Positions 34,901 to 43,422 of a stretch of 64,000 bases of DNA are shown piece after piece. The notes beneath the pieces are model-generated. The model had not been told where the DNA came from. It ran no database searches and saw only the letters and a program-made list of their open reading frames with translations. The translations under genes were made by a program, and so were the position numbers. Numbering within the stretch: the stretch's first letter is position 1; every line of letters begins with the position of its first letter. Source of the stretch: an uncultured Alphaproteobacteria bacterium (lineage in GTDB: Bacteria > Pseudomonadota > Alphaproteobacteria > Caulobacterales > Aquidulcibacteraceae); contig CADEEA010000005.1 of NCBI GenBank assembly GCA_902826245.1, positions 1-64,000 of the forward strand. Direction: 5' to 3'.

Positions 34901-37257
34901 AGATCAGCGTGATCGGCGGCGGGCCGGGCGGGCTCTATTTCGCGCTGCTTACCAAAAAGCGCATGCCAGAGGCCCAGATCGAAGTCTACGAGCAAAATCG
35001 CGCTGACGACACCTTCGGTTTCGGCGTCGTGTTCTCCGACGATACGCTGGATGAGTTTCTGACCGCCGATCCGGAATCCTACGAACAAGTGCGCGCGAGC
35101 TTTGCGTATTGGAGCGACATCGTCATTGAGCATCGCGGCGAGCGCACGATCGTCGGCGGCAACGGGTTTGCGGGATGTTCGCGCGTGACGCTGCTCAATC
35201 TGCTGCAGGACCGATGCCGCGCAGTCGGTGTTGGGCTCCACTTCGAAGCGAGCATCGATGCAGACACGCTAGAAGAACGCTTTTCCGACAGCGACCTCAT
35301 CCTGGGTGCTCAGGGCGTCAACAGCCCGATCCGGACAAGGTACGCGGAGGCCCTCGGCGTCCGCATCGTCGAGCAACGCAACAAATTCTGCTGGCTGGGC
35401 TCGACCCGACCACTCGACGCCTTCACGTTCTTCTTCGCCCGCACCGACAAAGGGCATTTTTGCGCCCACACCTACCAATACGAGAAAGGCCGCTCGACCT
35501 GGGTCATCGAGACGACGCCGGAGACTTGGGAGGCGTGCGGTTTCGAGCAAATGAGCGAGCAAGAAAGCGCGCGATATTTGGAGACCGTGTTCGCAAAGGA
35601 ATTGCAAGGCCACGCCTTCGAGACCAATCGCTCGATCTGGCGAAATTTCCCCACCATCTCATGCGCCAGCTGGCGCCATGGCAAGGTCGCCATACTCGGC
35701 GACGCCAAGGCCACCGCGCATTGGTCGATCGGATCGGGCACGAAGCTCGCCATGGAGTGCGCGATTGCGCTGTCGGATGCTGTGGTGAAGCATGGGCGCG
35801 ATGTGGATGCCGCGCTTGCGGAATATGAGAATGAGCGCCGCACGCCCGTCGAGATTACCCAACACAACGCACAGGTGTCGCTGCGTTGGTTCGAGGATAT
35901 GGCGCGCCATTGGGATAAGCCGCGCTATGAGTTCGCCTTCTCGCTGATGTCGCGCGCCAAGGCGCTGACCTGGGACAATGTTGGACTTCGCGACAGAACG
36001 TTTCTGACCAAGGTCGAGGACGAATTTTACGCCAGGTATGAGCAAAAGACCCAGCGCTCGTCTGCGAAGGACCGCCCGACGCCGATGTTCACCCCTTTCG
36101 AGCTGCGCGGGTTGACACTGCCAAACCGCGTGGTCATGGCGCCTATGGCGCAATATTGCGCCAAAGACGGCGACATCAACGACTGGCATTTCAGCCATTA
36201 CAGCGCACGCGCGATCGGCGGGGCCGGACTCATTTTCACCGAGATGACCTGTCCCACGCCAGATGCGCGCATCACTGCTGGATGCACGGGCCTATGGAGC
36301 GACAAGCAGGAGCAAGACTGGGCCAGGCTCGTGCGCTTCATTCACGAGACGACGCCAGCGAAAGTCGCGCTGCAATTGGGGCACGCGGGACGCAAGGGCT
36401 CGACCAACGTCCCCGCTCTTGGCGAAGATTTGCCGATGCCCAGCGGCAACTGGCCGCTCTATTCGGCCTCCGCGTTGCCCTATCTGGAAGGCAAGTCAGC
36501 CACGCCGATAGAACTCGACCGCGCCAAGATGAATGAGATTCGCGACGACTTTGTCGCCGCCGCCCGCCGCGGCGCACGCGCAGGCTTCGACTTGCTCGAG
36601 CTGCATTGCGCACATGGATATCTGCTCGCGAGCTTCCTCTCGCCGCTCACCAACCAGAGACGCGACGCCTATGGTGGGACACCGGAAAACCGCGCGCGCT
36701 ATCCGCTTGAGGTGTTCCAGGCGATGCGCGCGGTTTGGCCCGAGGATAGGCCCATGTCTGTGCGCCTCTCCTGTTCCGACTGGGCCCCCGGCGGGCTGAC
36801 GCTGGAGGACGTCGGAATATATGCGCGCCTGTTCAAACAAGCGGGCGCCGACATCCTCCACGCTTCGTCCGGCCAGACCGTGGCGTGGCAGAAGCCCGTC
36901 TACGGCCGCATGTGGCAGACCCCGTTCGCCGAGCACATTCGCCTCGTAGCCGACATCCCCACCATAGCCGTCGGCGACATCACCCTGCCAGAGCAGATCA
37001 ACGCCATCATAGCGGCGGGCCGCGCCGATCTCTGCGCGTTGGCGCGGCCCATGCTCAACAATCCGTTCTTCACCCGTCAGGCCGCCGGCCATTACAGCGT
37101 ACGAACGGCCTGCGGCGCGGCAATGGGCTGGCCTGTCCAATTGCGCTCCGGCGAATATCAGCTGTACCGGGAAGCGGAGAAGGCCAACGAAAAGCAGGCC
37201 GAACTCAACGCCAAGGCGCGGCCAAACCGCCGCCACTACCAGCGCGCAAAAAATTAG
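34897..37257 (+). CDS. Two-domain flavin monooxygenase/OYE reductase (2-aminobenzoyl-CoA monooxygenase/reductase type)
   Basis: A 786-residue fusion. Residues 1-385 are a salicylyl-CoA 5-hydroxylase-like FAD monooxygenase with GGGPGG at 7-12 and GDAKATAHWSIGSG for the flavin. From about residue 390 an Old Yellow Enzyme-type FMN reductase begins: MFTPFELRGLTLPNRVVMAPM, then QLGHAGRKGS and the substrate-site ELHCAHGYLLASFLSPLTNQR. This order matches 2-aminobenzoyl-CoA monooxygenase/reductase, which hydroxylates and then hydrogenates the anthraniloyl-CoA ring. Last gene of the operon (ATGA overlap with RidA). Salicylyl-CoA as substrate cannot be excluded. Confidence 0.85.
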   Translation: MKISVIGGGPGGLYFALLTKKRMPEAQIEVYEQNRADDTFGFGVVFSDDTLDEFLTADPESYEQVRASFAYWSDIVIEHRGERTIVGGNGFAGCSRVTLLNLLQDRCRAVGVGLHFEASIDADTLEERFSDSDLILGAQGVNSPIRTRYAEALGVRIVEQRNKFCWLGSTRPLDAFTFFFARTDKGHFCAHTYQYEKGRSTWVIETTPETWEACGFEQMSEQESARYLETVFAKELQGHAFETNRSIWRNFPTISCASWRHGKVAILGDAKATAHWSIGSGTKLAMECAIALSDAVVKHGRDVDAALAEYENERRTPVEITQHNAQVSLRWFEDMARHWDKPRYEFAFSLMSRAKALTWDNVGLRDRTFLTKVEDEFYARYEQKTQRSSAKDRPTPMFTPFELRGLTLPNRVVMAPMAQYCAKDGDINDWHFSHYSARAIGGAGLIFTEMTCPTPDARITAGCTGLWSDKQEQDWARLVRFIHETTPAKVALQLGHAGRKGSTNVPALGEDLPMPSGNWPLYSASALPYLEGKSATPIELDRAKMNEIRDDFVAAARRGARAGFDLLELHCAHGYLLASFLSPLTNQRRDAYGGTPENRARYPLEVFQAMRAVWPEDRPMSVRLSCSDWAPGGLTLEDVGIYARLFKQAGADILHASSGQTVAWQKPVYGRMWQTPFAEHIRLVADIPTIAVGDITLPEQINAIIAAGRADLCALARPMLNNPFFTRQAAGHYSVRTACGAAMGWPVQLRSGEYQLYREAEKANEKQAELNAKARPNRRHYQRAKN

Positions 37258-37363
37258 CGAACGGCCCGCGTTTGCCGCATCAGTAAGGGATGGCTGGGAG
37301 GACAGGCGAACAACGTCCCCAAGGTCTCGTTTTTTCTAGTTAAATCAGATTATTAACAAGACC

Positions 37364-37448
37364 TGGTGCGCTCGAGAGGACTCGAACCTCCACGATGTTA
37401 CTCGCTGCCACCTCAAGGCAGTGCGTCTACCAATTCCGCCACGAGCGC
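37364..37448 (-). tRNA. tRNA-Leu (anticodon GAG)
   Basis: The minus strand reads GCGCTCGTGGCGGAATTGG onward and folds into an acceptor stem GCGCTCG/CGAGCGC. The anticodon loop TTGAGGT lies between CTGCC and GGCAG and gives anticodon GAG. A variable arm typical of leucine tRNA follows, then the T loop GGTTCGAGTCC. The CCA end is encoded (37366-37364). It reads CUC/CUU codons. It lies between the aromatic operon and dinB. Confidence 0.95.
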
Positions 37449-37590
37449 ATTTAGCGCGCCGCGGGTAGCAGGCCGCCGGGGAATCGACAAGAGGCGAGGT
37501 CAGGGCGTTGGATTTTCCCCATTCCGGGACTGACTTCCGCCATAGCGGCCTCACCCGATACGCGCCGCGCTGCGCCACAGTCGCCCGCCC

Positions 37591-38853
37591 TCACTCCCCT
37601 CGGTCCCCCTTTAGCGCCCTGCCGGTCTGGACCGCGTCGCGACCGAACCTGCTGCGCGCCTTTGCCACGGCGGCCTCGGCGGCGGCGCGTTTTGGGGTTT
37701 CGGTGTCGAGCATGTCGCCCTTGTCGGCCTGGGCCGCGGGACTGAAGTCAGACAAGCCGACGCCGATCAGGCGGAACTTAACGCGCCCGTTCGCGTCACC
37801 AGTCAGCAATTCGCGTGCAGTCTCAAAAATATTGTGTGCAAGCAGCGTTGGCTCCGGCAATTGCCGCCGCCGCGTGAATATCTTGAAGCGCGCGTCCTTC
37901 AGCTTGAGCGTCAAGGTACGCCCCGCCGCATCGCCAGCGCGGCAACGGGCGGCGACCTTCTCGCACAGCTGCCACAAAGCATCCTCCAACGCTTCAAGGT
38001 CGGCAATGTCCTCGAAAAACGTGGTTTCCGCCGAAATGCTCTTGCGTTCGCCATCGGGATCGACGGGTCGGCTATCCTCCGCCATCGAAAGCCGAAACAG
38101 ATGCACGCCCCAATCGCCGTACAACCCCCGCATGCGCTGGGCGCCGGCGGCGCGGATGTCGCCAATGCGCTTCAGGCCGTTACGCTCCAGCGCGGCCGCA
38201 TTGGCAGGGCCGACGCCGGGCAAGGTCGCCACCGAACGCGGCTCGAGAAACGCCACCGCCTCGCTGCGCCCGATCACGGAGAAACCGAGCGGCTTGTCGA
38301 GATCGGACGCGGTCTTGGCCAGAAATTTGTTGAAGCTGAGCCCGACCGAAACTGTGAGCTGACGCTCCTCCCAGATGCGGTTCTGTAATTTGATCAAAGA
38401 CTGCGCCGGCGTGCCGCGATGCAGCGCTTCGGTGCCTGAGAGGTCCATAAAAGCCTCGTCGATAGAAAGCGGCTCAACCAGCGGGGTCAGCGTCTCCATC
38501 ATGGTGCGGATGATGCGCCCTTCTTCCGCATATTTGCGCATGTCGCCATGCACCACCTTGGCTTGCGGGCAGAGCTTCAGCGCCTTGAACATCGGCATGG
38601 CCGAGCGCACTCCGTACGCTCGAGCGAGGTAACAACAGGTGGAAACCACGCCGCGCTTGCCGCCGCCGACGATCACCGGATGCGGCTGCAGACTCGGATC
38701 GTCGCGCTTTTCGATCGACGCATAAAACGCGTCGCAATCGAGATGGGCGATGGAGAGAGCGTCCAGTTCTTGATGTTCAACGCTGCGCTCTCCTCCGCAC
38801 GCTGCGCAGCGCGGTGTGACAGTCTCCGAAACGCAGGCGCGGCAAAGGATCAT
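37591..38853 (-). CDS. dinB: DNA polymerase IV (Y family)
   Basis: A 420-residue error-prone polymerase for lesion bypass. The active-site acidic residues are Asp39 (IAHLDCDAFYASIE) and Asp132-Glu133 (LSIDEAFMDLSG). An N-terminal zinc-ribbon-like pair, Cys4-x2-Cys7 and Cys16-x2-Cys19, precedes the catalytic core; this is an extension seen in some alphaproteobacterial DinB proteins. No LexA-type direct repeat is visible before it. Instead a 20-bp palindrome ends 5 bases before the ATG, and no clear ribosome site is seen. Confidence 0.92.
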   Translation of the reverse strand: MILCRACVSETVTPRCAACGGERSVEHQELDALSIAHLDCDAFYASIEKRDDPSLQPHPVIVGGGKRGVVSTCCYLARAYGVRSAMPMFKALKLCPQAKVVHGDMRKYAEEGRIIRTMMETLTPLVEPLSIDEAFMDLSGTEALHRGTPAQSLIKLQNRIWEERQLTVSVGLSFNKFLAKTASDLDKPLGFSVIGRSEAVAFLEPRSVATLPGVGPANAAALERNGLKRIGDIRAAGAQRMRGLYGDWGVHLFRLSMAEDSRPVDPDGERKSISAETTFFEDIADLEALEDALWQLCEKVAARCRAGDAAGRTLTLKLKDARFKIFTRRRQLPEPTLLAHNIFETARELLTGDANGRVKFRLIGVGLSDFSPAAQADKGDMLDTETPKRAAAEAAVAKARSRFGRDAVQTGRALKGDRGE

Positions 38854-38858
38854 TTATC

Positions 38859-38878
38859 TTGGACCGCCGGCGGTCCAA
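38859..38878. terminator. Perfect 20-bp palindrome between the ROK gene and dinB
   Basis: TTGGACCGCCGGCGGTCCAA is fully self-complementary. It lies 15 bases after the ROK kinase stop (38894, same strand) and 5 bases before the dinB start. It could be a terminator of the upstream gene or a protein-binding site. It occupies the place where the dinB ribosome site should be. Confidence 0.55.
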
Positions 38879-38893
38879 GCAATTCGGCGCCCC

Positions 38894-39778
38894 TCACGCC
38901 TCGCCCTCAGCAAACAGCCATGCCGCGCCGCGCACGCCGGAGCTGTCGCCGTGTTTGTTCTTCACAACGCGCGCGGCGACGAAATCGGAGAATACGTGAG
39001 CGATCAATTTGCCTTGTATGCTGGGATAGAGGCTCGCCACATTGGATACGCCCCCGCCCAGCACGATCACGTCGGGGTCGAGAATGTCCATCATCACAGC
39101 AAGGCCACGGGCGATGCGGTCAGCGAGCAGATCGAGCAGCGCGATTGCGTGGGCGTCGCCTTCCTGCGCCAGCTTATCGGCGTCGCGGGCGCCTATGCCG
39201 GCCCAACGCCTGAAACCGGTCCCCGAAATCCATTGCTCAAGGCAATTCCAGCGGCCACACCAATCGCGCACCGGAACTTCCTCCGGCCGCGCCCACGGCA
39301 GCGGGGTGTGCCCCCATTCTCCGCCAATGCCGCTCGCGCCGGTGATGACCTTGCCGTCGACGACCACGCCCCCGCCGCAGCCAGTGCCCAAGATCACGCC
39401 AAACACGACACGCGCTCCGGCGGCCGCGCCGTCAGTCGCTTCCGACAAGGCAAAGCAATTGGCGTCGTTCTCGGCCCTCACCGGCCGATTGAGCGCCGCT
39501 TTCAAATCCTCCAGAAACGGCTTGCCATTGAGCCACACCGAATTCGCGTTGCGTACAAGCCCAGTCAACGGCGAGAGCGAGCCTGGCATGGCGAGACCGA
39601 CCCCTCGCACGTGCGCGCCTGCGCTGGCCTCCATGCGCGCGACAAGGGCGGCTATTGCGGCGACTGCCCCTTCGTAGTCCCCTGGATTGGGCACACGTTC
39701 GCGCGCCACGATTTCGCCTTGGGAATCAAGCAGCGCCGCCTCGATCTTGGTGCCGCCGAAATCCACGCCGAGACGCAT
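38894..39778 (-). CDS. ROK family sugar kinase (fructokinase-like)
   Basis: A 294-residue kinase with DFGGTKIEA (phosphate loop), LGTGCGGGVVVDG (second glycine loop) and the ROK zinc region GEWGHTPLPW...CGRWNCLEQWISG. One Cys of the usual CxCGxxGC motif is absent here, as also happens in some members. ROK kinases phosphorylate glucose, fructose, mannose or N-acetylglucosamine; the substrate is not readable. It is divergent from divK, with the CtrA-type site between. Confidence 0.85.
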   Translation of the reverse strand: MRLGVDFGGTKIEAALLDSQGEIVARERVPNPGDYEGAVAAIAALVARMEASAGAHVRGVGLAMPGSLSPLTGLVRNANSVWLNGKPFLEDLKAALNRPVRAENDANCFALSEATDGAAAGARVVFGVILGTGCGGGVVVDGKVITGASGIGGEWGHTPLPWARPEEVPVRDWCGRWNCLEQWISGTGFRRWAGIGARDADKLAQEGDAHAIALLDLLADRIARGLAVMMDILDPDVIVLGGGVSNVASLYPSIQGKLIAHVFSDFVAARVVKNKHGDSSGVRGAAWLFAEGEA

Positions 39779-39782
39779 TTGA

Positions 39783-39802
39783 GACTCTTAATTCTAACTT
39801 AA
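39783..39802 (+). promoter_or_regulatory. CtrA box with adjoining CcrM site upstream of divK
   Basis: TTAA (39788-39791), 7 bases, TTAA (39799-39802) is an exact CtrA consensus box. GACTC (39783-39787), a GANTC methylation site for CcrM, touches it directly. The box is 116 bases before the divK start and 10 bases from the divergent ROK start. CtrA control of divK is known in Caulobacter; here it is inferred from the site. Confidence 0.75.
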
Positions 39803-39917
39803 CATTGCGAGCCAGATTGCTGTGATTGGGGCGGGTTGTTAAGCCCTCTCAGCTATGGTGCGGCAGGAGCGCCCCCGCCGAAGGCATAAGGGGGCCTTCG
39901 AGAAGCAAAGCGGGTGC

Positions 39918-40283
39918 ATGGCCAAGACCGTTCTCATCGTCGAAGACAGCGAACTCAATATGAGGCTGTTCAACGATCTTCTGGAGGCCTTTGGCTACCG
40001 GACAGTGAAGACGCGCGACGGACGTCAGGCGCTGCCGCTGGCGCGCGAACATAAGCCCGATCTCATCCTTATGGATATCCAATTGCCGGAGATTTCCGGC
40101 CTCGACCTTACCGAGCGGCTGAAAAAGGACCCGGCGCTCAAGTCCATCCCGGTTGTGGCGGTCACCGCCTTCGCCATGCGCGGCGATGAACAGAAGATCC
40201 TCGCGGCGGGTTGTGACGCCTACCTATCAAAGCCCATCTCGGTCACCACTTTCCTCGAAACCATTCGTCGCTTCATAGGATAA
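39918..40283 (+). CDS. divK: Cell-cycle response regulator DivK
   Basis: A 121-residue single-domain receiver. The phospho-acceptor is Asp53 ([10 protein letters not shown]), with Lys105 in AYLSKPIS and the acidic pair in LIVEDSELN. Length and residues match Caulobacter DivK, a polar switch that, through CckA, ends CtrA activity. The ATG at 39918 begins the receiver fold. It is 10 bases upstream of pleD, the usual divK-pleD arrangement. A CtrA-type site lies upstream. Confidence 0.93.
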   Translation: MAKTVLIVEDSELNMRLFNDLLEAFGYRTVKTRDGRQALPLAREHKPDLILMDIQLPEISGLDLTERLKKDPALKSIPVVAVTAFAMRGDEQKILAAGCDAYLSKPISVTTFLETIRRFIG

Positions 40284-40293
40284 GGGGCCCCGC

Positions 40294-41667
40294 TTGAGCG
40301 CGCGCATCCTTGTCGTGGACGATCTTGAAGCCAACCGGCGCCTGCTGCAGGCCAAGTTGGGCGCGGCTTATTATGAAGTGCTGACCGCACAGCGCGGCGA
40401 GGAAGCCGTGCAGCGCGCAAAGCGCGAGCGCCCCGATATCGTGCTCATGGACGTGATGATGCCCGGCGGCATTGACGGGTTCGAGGCCTGCCGACGCATC
40501 AAGGCGGCGCCCGAGACCCGACACATCCCCGTCATCATCCTCACCACCCTGGACGACCGCGGCAGCCGACTGCGTGGATTGCAGGCTGGCGCCGAAGACT
40601 TCCTCACCAAGCCGATTGACGAAGTGCAACTCATGGCGCGGGTGAAAAGCCTGGTTGGCCTGAAGGTTGTGATCGACGAATTGCGCGCGCGCGAAGCCAG
40701 CGGCAAGCGTATCGGCGTCATTGAGGATACGCCAGACCCACTGGAGAAACATCGCCTCGTCGCTGGCAATGTGTTGTTGGTCGACGACAATCCAACCCAG
40801 ATCAAGCGCGCCAAAGCTGCCCTCGGCCTCGAACACCGCGTCGCAGTGCTCGGCGGGGACGCTGACGCAGGGCCCCCTGATCTTGTGGTCGTGTCGGTCA
40901 ACGCCAAGGCCTTCGATGGGTTCCGCATTATCGCGCGCATGCGTTCGGGCGCAGCGACACGGCATCTGCCGATCCTCGCCATCGTCGATAGCGACGACCG
41001 CACCCGTGCGGTGCGCGCGCTCGAACTCGGCGCCCACGACATCATCGCCCGCCCGCTCGACGAGGACGAATTGCTCGCACGCGCCCGCACCTTGATGCGC
41101 CGAAAACGCTACATGGACGCGTTGCGTTCGCGGTTGGACCAGAGCCTCGAACTCGCCATCACCGATCAGCTGACCGGCCTGTACAATCGCCGCTTCCTGT
41201 TTTCGCAATTGGCGCCGCTGGTGCAGCGCTCGCAATGCGGCGGCGACCCGGTTTCGGCGATGACGCTCGATATCGATCATTTCAAACGCTGCAACGACAC
41301 CTTTGGCCACGATGTTGGCGACGCCGTGTTGCAGGAATTCGCCGCGCGCCTTGCGTCCAACGTGCGTCCCTCCGATTTCGCCTGCCGCATGGGCGGTGAG
41401 GAGTTTGTAGTGATCATGCCGCGCGCCAATGGCGATCTGGCCTGCCATGCCGCCGAACGACTCCGCCGATCGATTTGCGCCGAGCCATTCAGCGTCCCAG
41501 GCGCCCCCCATCCGCTCGACATCACGGTCTCGATCGGCGTTGCTTGCAGCGAGCACGCCGAAGACACCGCCGACACCCTGCTCAAGCGCGCCGACGAAGC
41601 GCTCTACGAAGCCAAACGCAGCGGCCGCAACCGCGTGGTCGGAAAAGCGGCGCGAAGCGCGGCGTGA
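40294..41667 (+). CDS. pleD: Diguanylate cyclase response regulator PleD
   Basis: A 457-residue protein with two receiver domains and a GGDEF domain. The first receiver has Asp53 in IVLMDVMMPGG. The second (about 158-270) is an adaptor without the same acceptor motif. The active site GGEEF is at 367-371, with the c-di-GMP inhibitory site RPSD five residues before (358-361). It makes c-di-GMP, which in Caulobacter drives the swarmer-to-stalked change. Its start is a TTG following GGATAAGGGG. Confidence 0.95.
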   Translation: MSARILVVDDLEANRRLLQAKLGAAYYEVLTAQRGEEAVQRAKRERPDIVLMDVMMPGGIDGFEACRRIKAAPETRHIPVIILTTLDDRGSRLRGLQAGAEDFLTKPIDEVQLMARVKSLVGLKVVIDELRAREASGKRIGVIEDTPDPLEKHRLVAGNVLLVDDNPTQIKRAKAALGLEHRVAVLGGDADAGPPDLVVVSVNAKAFDGFRIIARMRSGAATRHLPILAIVDSDDRTRAVRALELGAHDIIARPLDEDELLARARTLMRRKRYMDALRSRLDQSLELAITDQLTGLYNRRFLFSQLAPLVQRSQCGGDPVSAMTLDIDHFKRCNDTFGHDVGDAVLQEFAARLASNVRPSDFACRMGGEEFVVIMPRANGDLACHAAERLRRSICAEPFSVPGAPHPLDITVSIGVACSEHAEDTADTLLKRADEALYEAKRSGRNRVVGKAARSAA

Positions 41668-41720
41668 GGCTGGGCGCCGCACACGTTGCGCCGGCCCCGC
41701 AAATACCGATATACCGCGCT

Positions 41721-42551
41721 ATGACCTACGTACGCGCCGTTGAAGCGCCCGATGGACGCACGGGCCAGATCAAGCTCTACGATCCCGCCACCGCTTTCCC
41801 CGGAATGGCCGCGGCGGGCAAGCTCGCCGCGTCGTGTCTCGACATGCTGGCGGGAGAAGTGCGCGAAGGCGTCAGCACCGGCCGGCTGGACGATCTGGCG
41901 CGCCAATTCGTGTACGATCAAGGCGCCACGCCCGCCTGCCTCGGCTATCGCGGCTATCGCCATACGTTGTGCATTTCGCTCAACCACGTGGTTTGCCACG
42001 GCATCCCGGGCGAACGCGTCCTCAAGGACGGGGACATGATGAACATCGACGTGACCGTCATCGTCGATGGCTGGCACGGCGACACCAGCCGCATGTACAC
42101 AGTTGGCGAAGTCTCGCGGAAGGCCGCACGGCTCATGGACGTCACCTATGAAGCGCTGTTGCGCGGGATCGCGGCTATCAAGCCAGGCGCTACGCTCGGC
42201 GATCTGGGCCACGCCATCCAATCCTACGCCGAGGGTGAAAGGTGCGCAGTGGTGCGCGAATTCTGCGGCCATGGCGTGGGGCGCATCTTCCACGACGCCC
42301 CGAACATCCTGCACTACGGCAAGCGCGGCCAGGGCGATGAACTAAAGCCTGGCATGATGTTCACGGTTGAACCGATGCTCAATGCCGGCTCGCCTGGCGT
42401 GAAAATCCTCGGCGACGGCTGGACCGCGGTAACCAAGGACAAATCGCTCTCGGCGCAATACGAACATTCCGTTGGCGTCACTGAAACCGGGGTTGAGGTG
42501 TTTACCGCCTCGCCAGCAGGGCTAGACACGCCCCATCGCGCCCCGGCTTGA
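41721..42551 (+). CDS. map: Methionine aminopeptidase type I
   Basis: A 276-residue metallopeptidase that removes the initiator Met from new proteins. The metal ligands are visible in order: Asp in NIDVTVIVDGWHGDTSRM (two Asp), His in EFCGHGVGRIFHDAP, Glu in FTVEPMLNAG and Glu in QYEHSVGVT. The ATG at 41721 opens a short N-terminal extension before the catalytic fold. It is followed after 3 bases by radC, a common alphaproteobacterial pairing. Confidence 0.95.
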   Translation: MTYVRAVEAPDGRTGQIKLYDPATAFPGMAAAGKLAASCLDMLAGEVREGVSTGRLDDLARQFVYDQGATPACLGYRGYRHTLCISLNHVVCHGIPGERVLKDGDMMNIDVTVIVDGWHGDTSRMYTVGEVSRKAARLMDVTYEALLRGIAAIKPGATLGDLGHAIQSYAEGERCAVVREFCGHGVGRIFHDAPNILHYGKRGQGDELKPGMMFTVEPMLNAGSPGVKILGDGWTAVTKDKSLSAQYEHSVGVTETGVEVFTASPAGLDTPHRAPA

Positions 42552-42554
42552 GCG

Positions 42555-43364
42555 ATGACCGGCGCCGGCAAACCCACGCGCGACAAAAGGGCGCCGGCGC
42601 AGGTCGAAGATTCTGAAACTTTTGAGTTTCGCCTCGATGTTCCGCCGCTCGACATAACGCGCGCGCCCCAAGCTAACCCCAACGCGCCTTACAAGCCTCA
42701 CTACCACGACCACCGCGCCCGCTTGCGCCAGCGGTTCGAGGAAGCCGGCGCCGGCGCGCTGGCCGATTACGAAGTGCTGGAATTGCTGCTGTTCCGCACC
42801 ATCCCGCGCCGCGACACCAAGCCTTTGGCGAAAGCGCTCTTGAGCACCTTCGGCGATCTCGCAGCGGTGCTAGGCGCGCCAGCACAGCGCATTGCCGAAG
42901 TGAGCGGCGCGGGGCCCGCGGTGGCGCAGGATCTAAAGATCGTACAAGCAATGATGGAACGCGCTTCGCGCGCGAGCTTGTTGCAGCGGCCGGTGGTGTC
43001 CTCGTGGGCGCAATTGGTCAATTATTGCCGCTTGGCGATGGCCAACGCCGCGCGCGAACAATTCCGGGTGCTATTCCTCGACGCCAAGAACCAATTGATC
43101 GCCGACGAGATCATGAACGAGGGCACGGTGGATCACGCGCCGGTCTATCCCCGCGAAATCGCCCGCCGCGCTTTGGAACTGTCCGCCGCCTCGGTGATCT
43201 TGGTGCACAACCATCCCAGCGGCGACCCCAAGCCCTCGCCCGCCGATATCGCCATCACCCGCGAGATCGTCGCCGCCGCCAAAGCGATTTCAGTGCGGGT
43301 GCACGATCATCTTATAGTCGGCCGCAACGGCGCTCAGAGCTTCAAGAATTTGGGGCTGCTTTGA
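42555..43364 (+). CDS. radC: RadC family JAB-domain protein
   Basis: A 269-residue protein. A helix-hairpin-helix part ([30 protein letters not shown]-like [12 protein letters not shown]) is followed by the JAB/MPN metalloprotease-like domain with [16 protein letters not shown]. An N-terminal charged tail of about 45 residues is extra. RadC function is still unsettled; it was once linked to DNA repair. It is 3 bases after map, and the hairpin at 43375-43395 closes the transcript. Confidence 0.9.
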   Translation: MTGAGKPTRDKRAPAQVEDSETFEFRLDVPPLDITRAPQANPNAPYKPHYHDHRARLRQRFEEAGAGALADYEVLELLLFRTIPRRDTKPLAKALLSTFGDLAAVLGAPAQRIAEVSGAGPAVAQDLKIVQAMMERASRASLLQRPVVSSWAQLVNYCRLAMANAAREQFRVLFLDAKNQLIADEIMNEGTVDHAPVYPREIARRALELSAASVILVHNHPSGDPKPSPADIAITREIVAAAKAISVRVHDHLIVGRNGAQSFKNLGLL

Positions 43365-43374
43365 GAGCTCCGGC

Positions 43375-43395
43375 CGCCTCCCACAGGGGGAGGCG
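43375..43395. terminator. Hairpin between convergent radC and sppA
   Basis: CGCCTCCC (43375-43382) pairs with GGGAGGCG (43388-43395) across 5 bases. It lies between two convergent stop codons (43364 and 43423) and can close both transcripts. Confidence 0.65.
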
Positions 43396-43422
43396 ACCGG
43401 CGCTCTTCAAATCGATATGGCC

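Noticed and set aside
37338-37357. TTAA-N9-TTAA near the tRNA-Leu gene as a CtrA site
   Set aside because: The spacer is nine bases, not seven, so it does not match the CtrA box.
40273-41682. Minus-strand frame of 469 codons opposite pleD
   Set aside because: pleD is certain from its receiver and GGEEF motifs; the antisense frame is His/Arg/Gln-rich shadow sequence.
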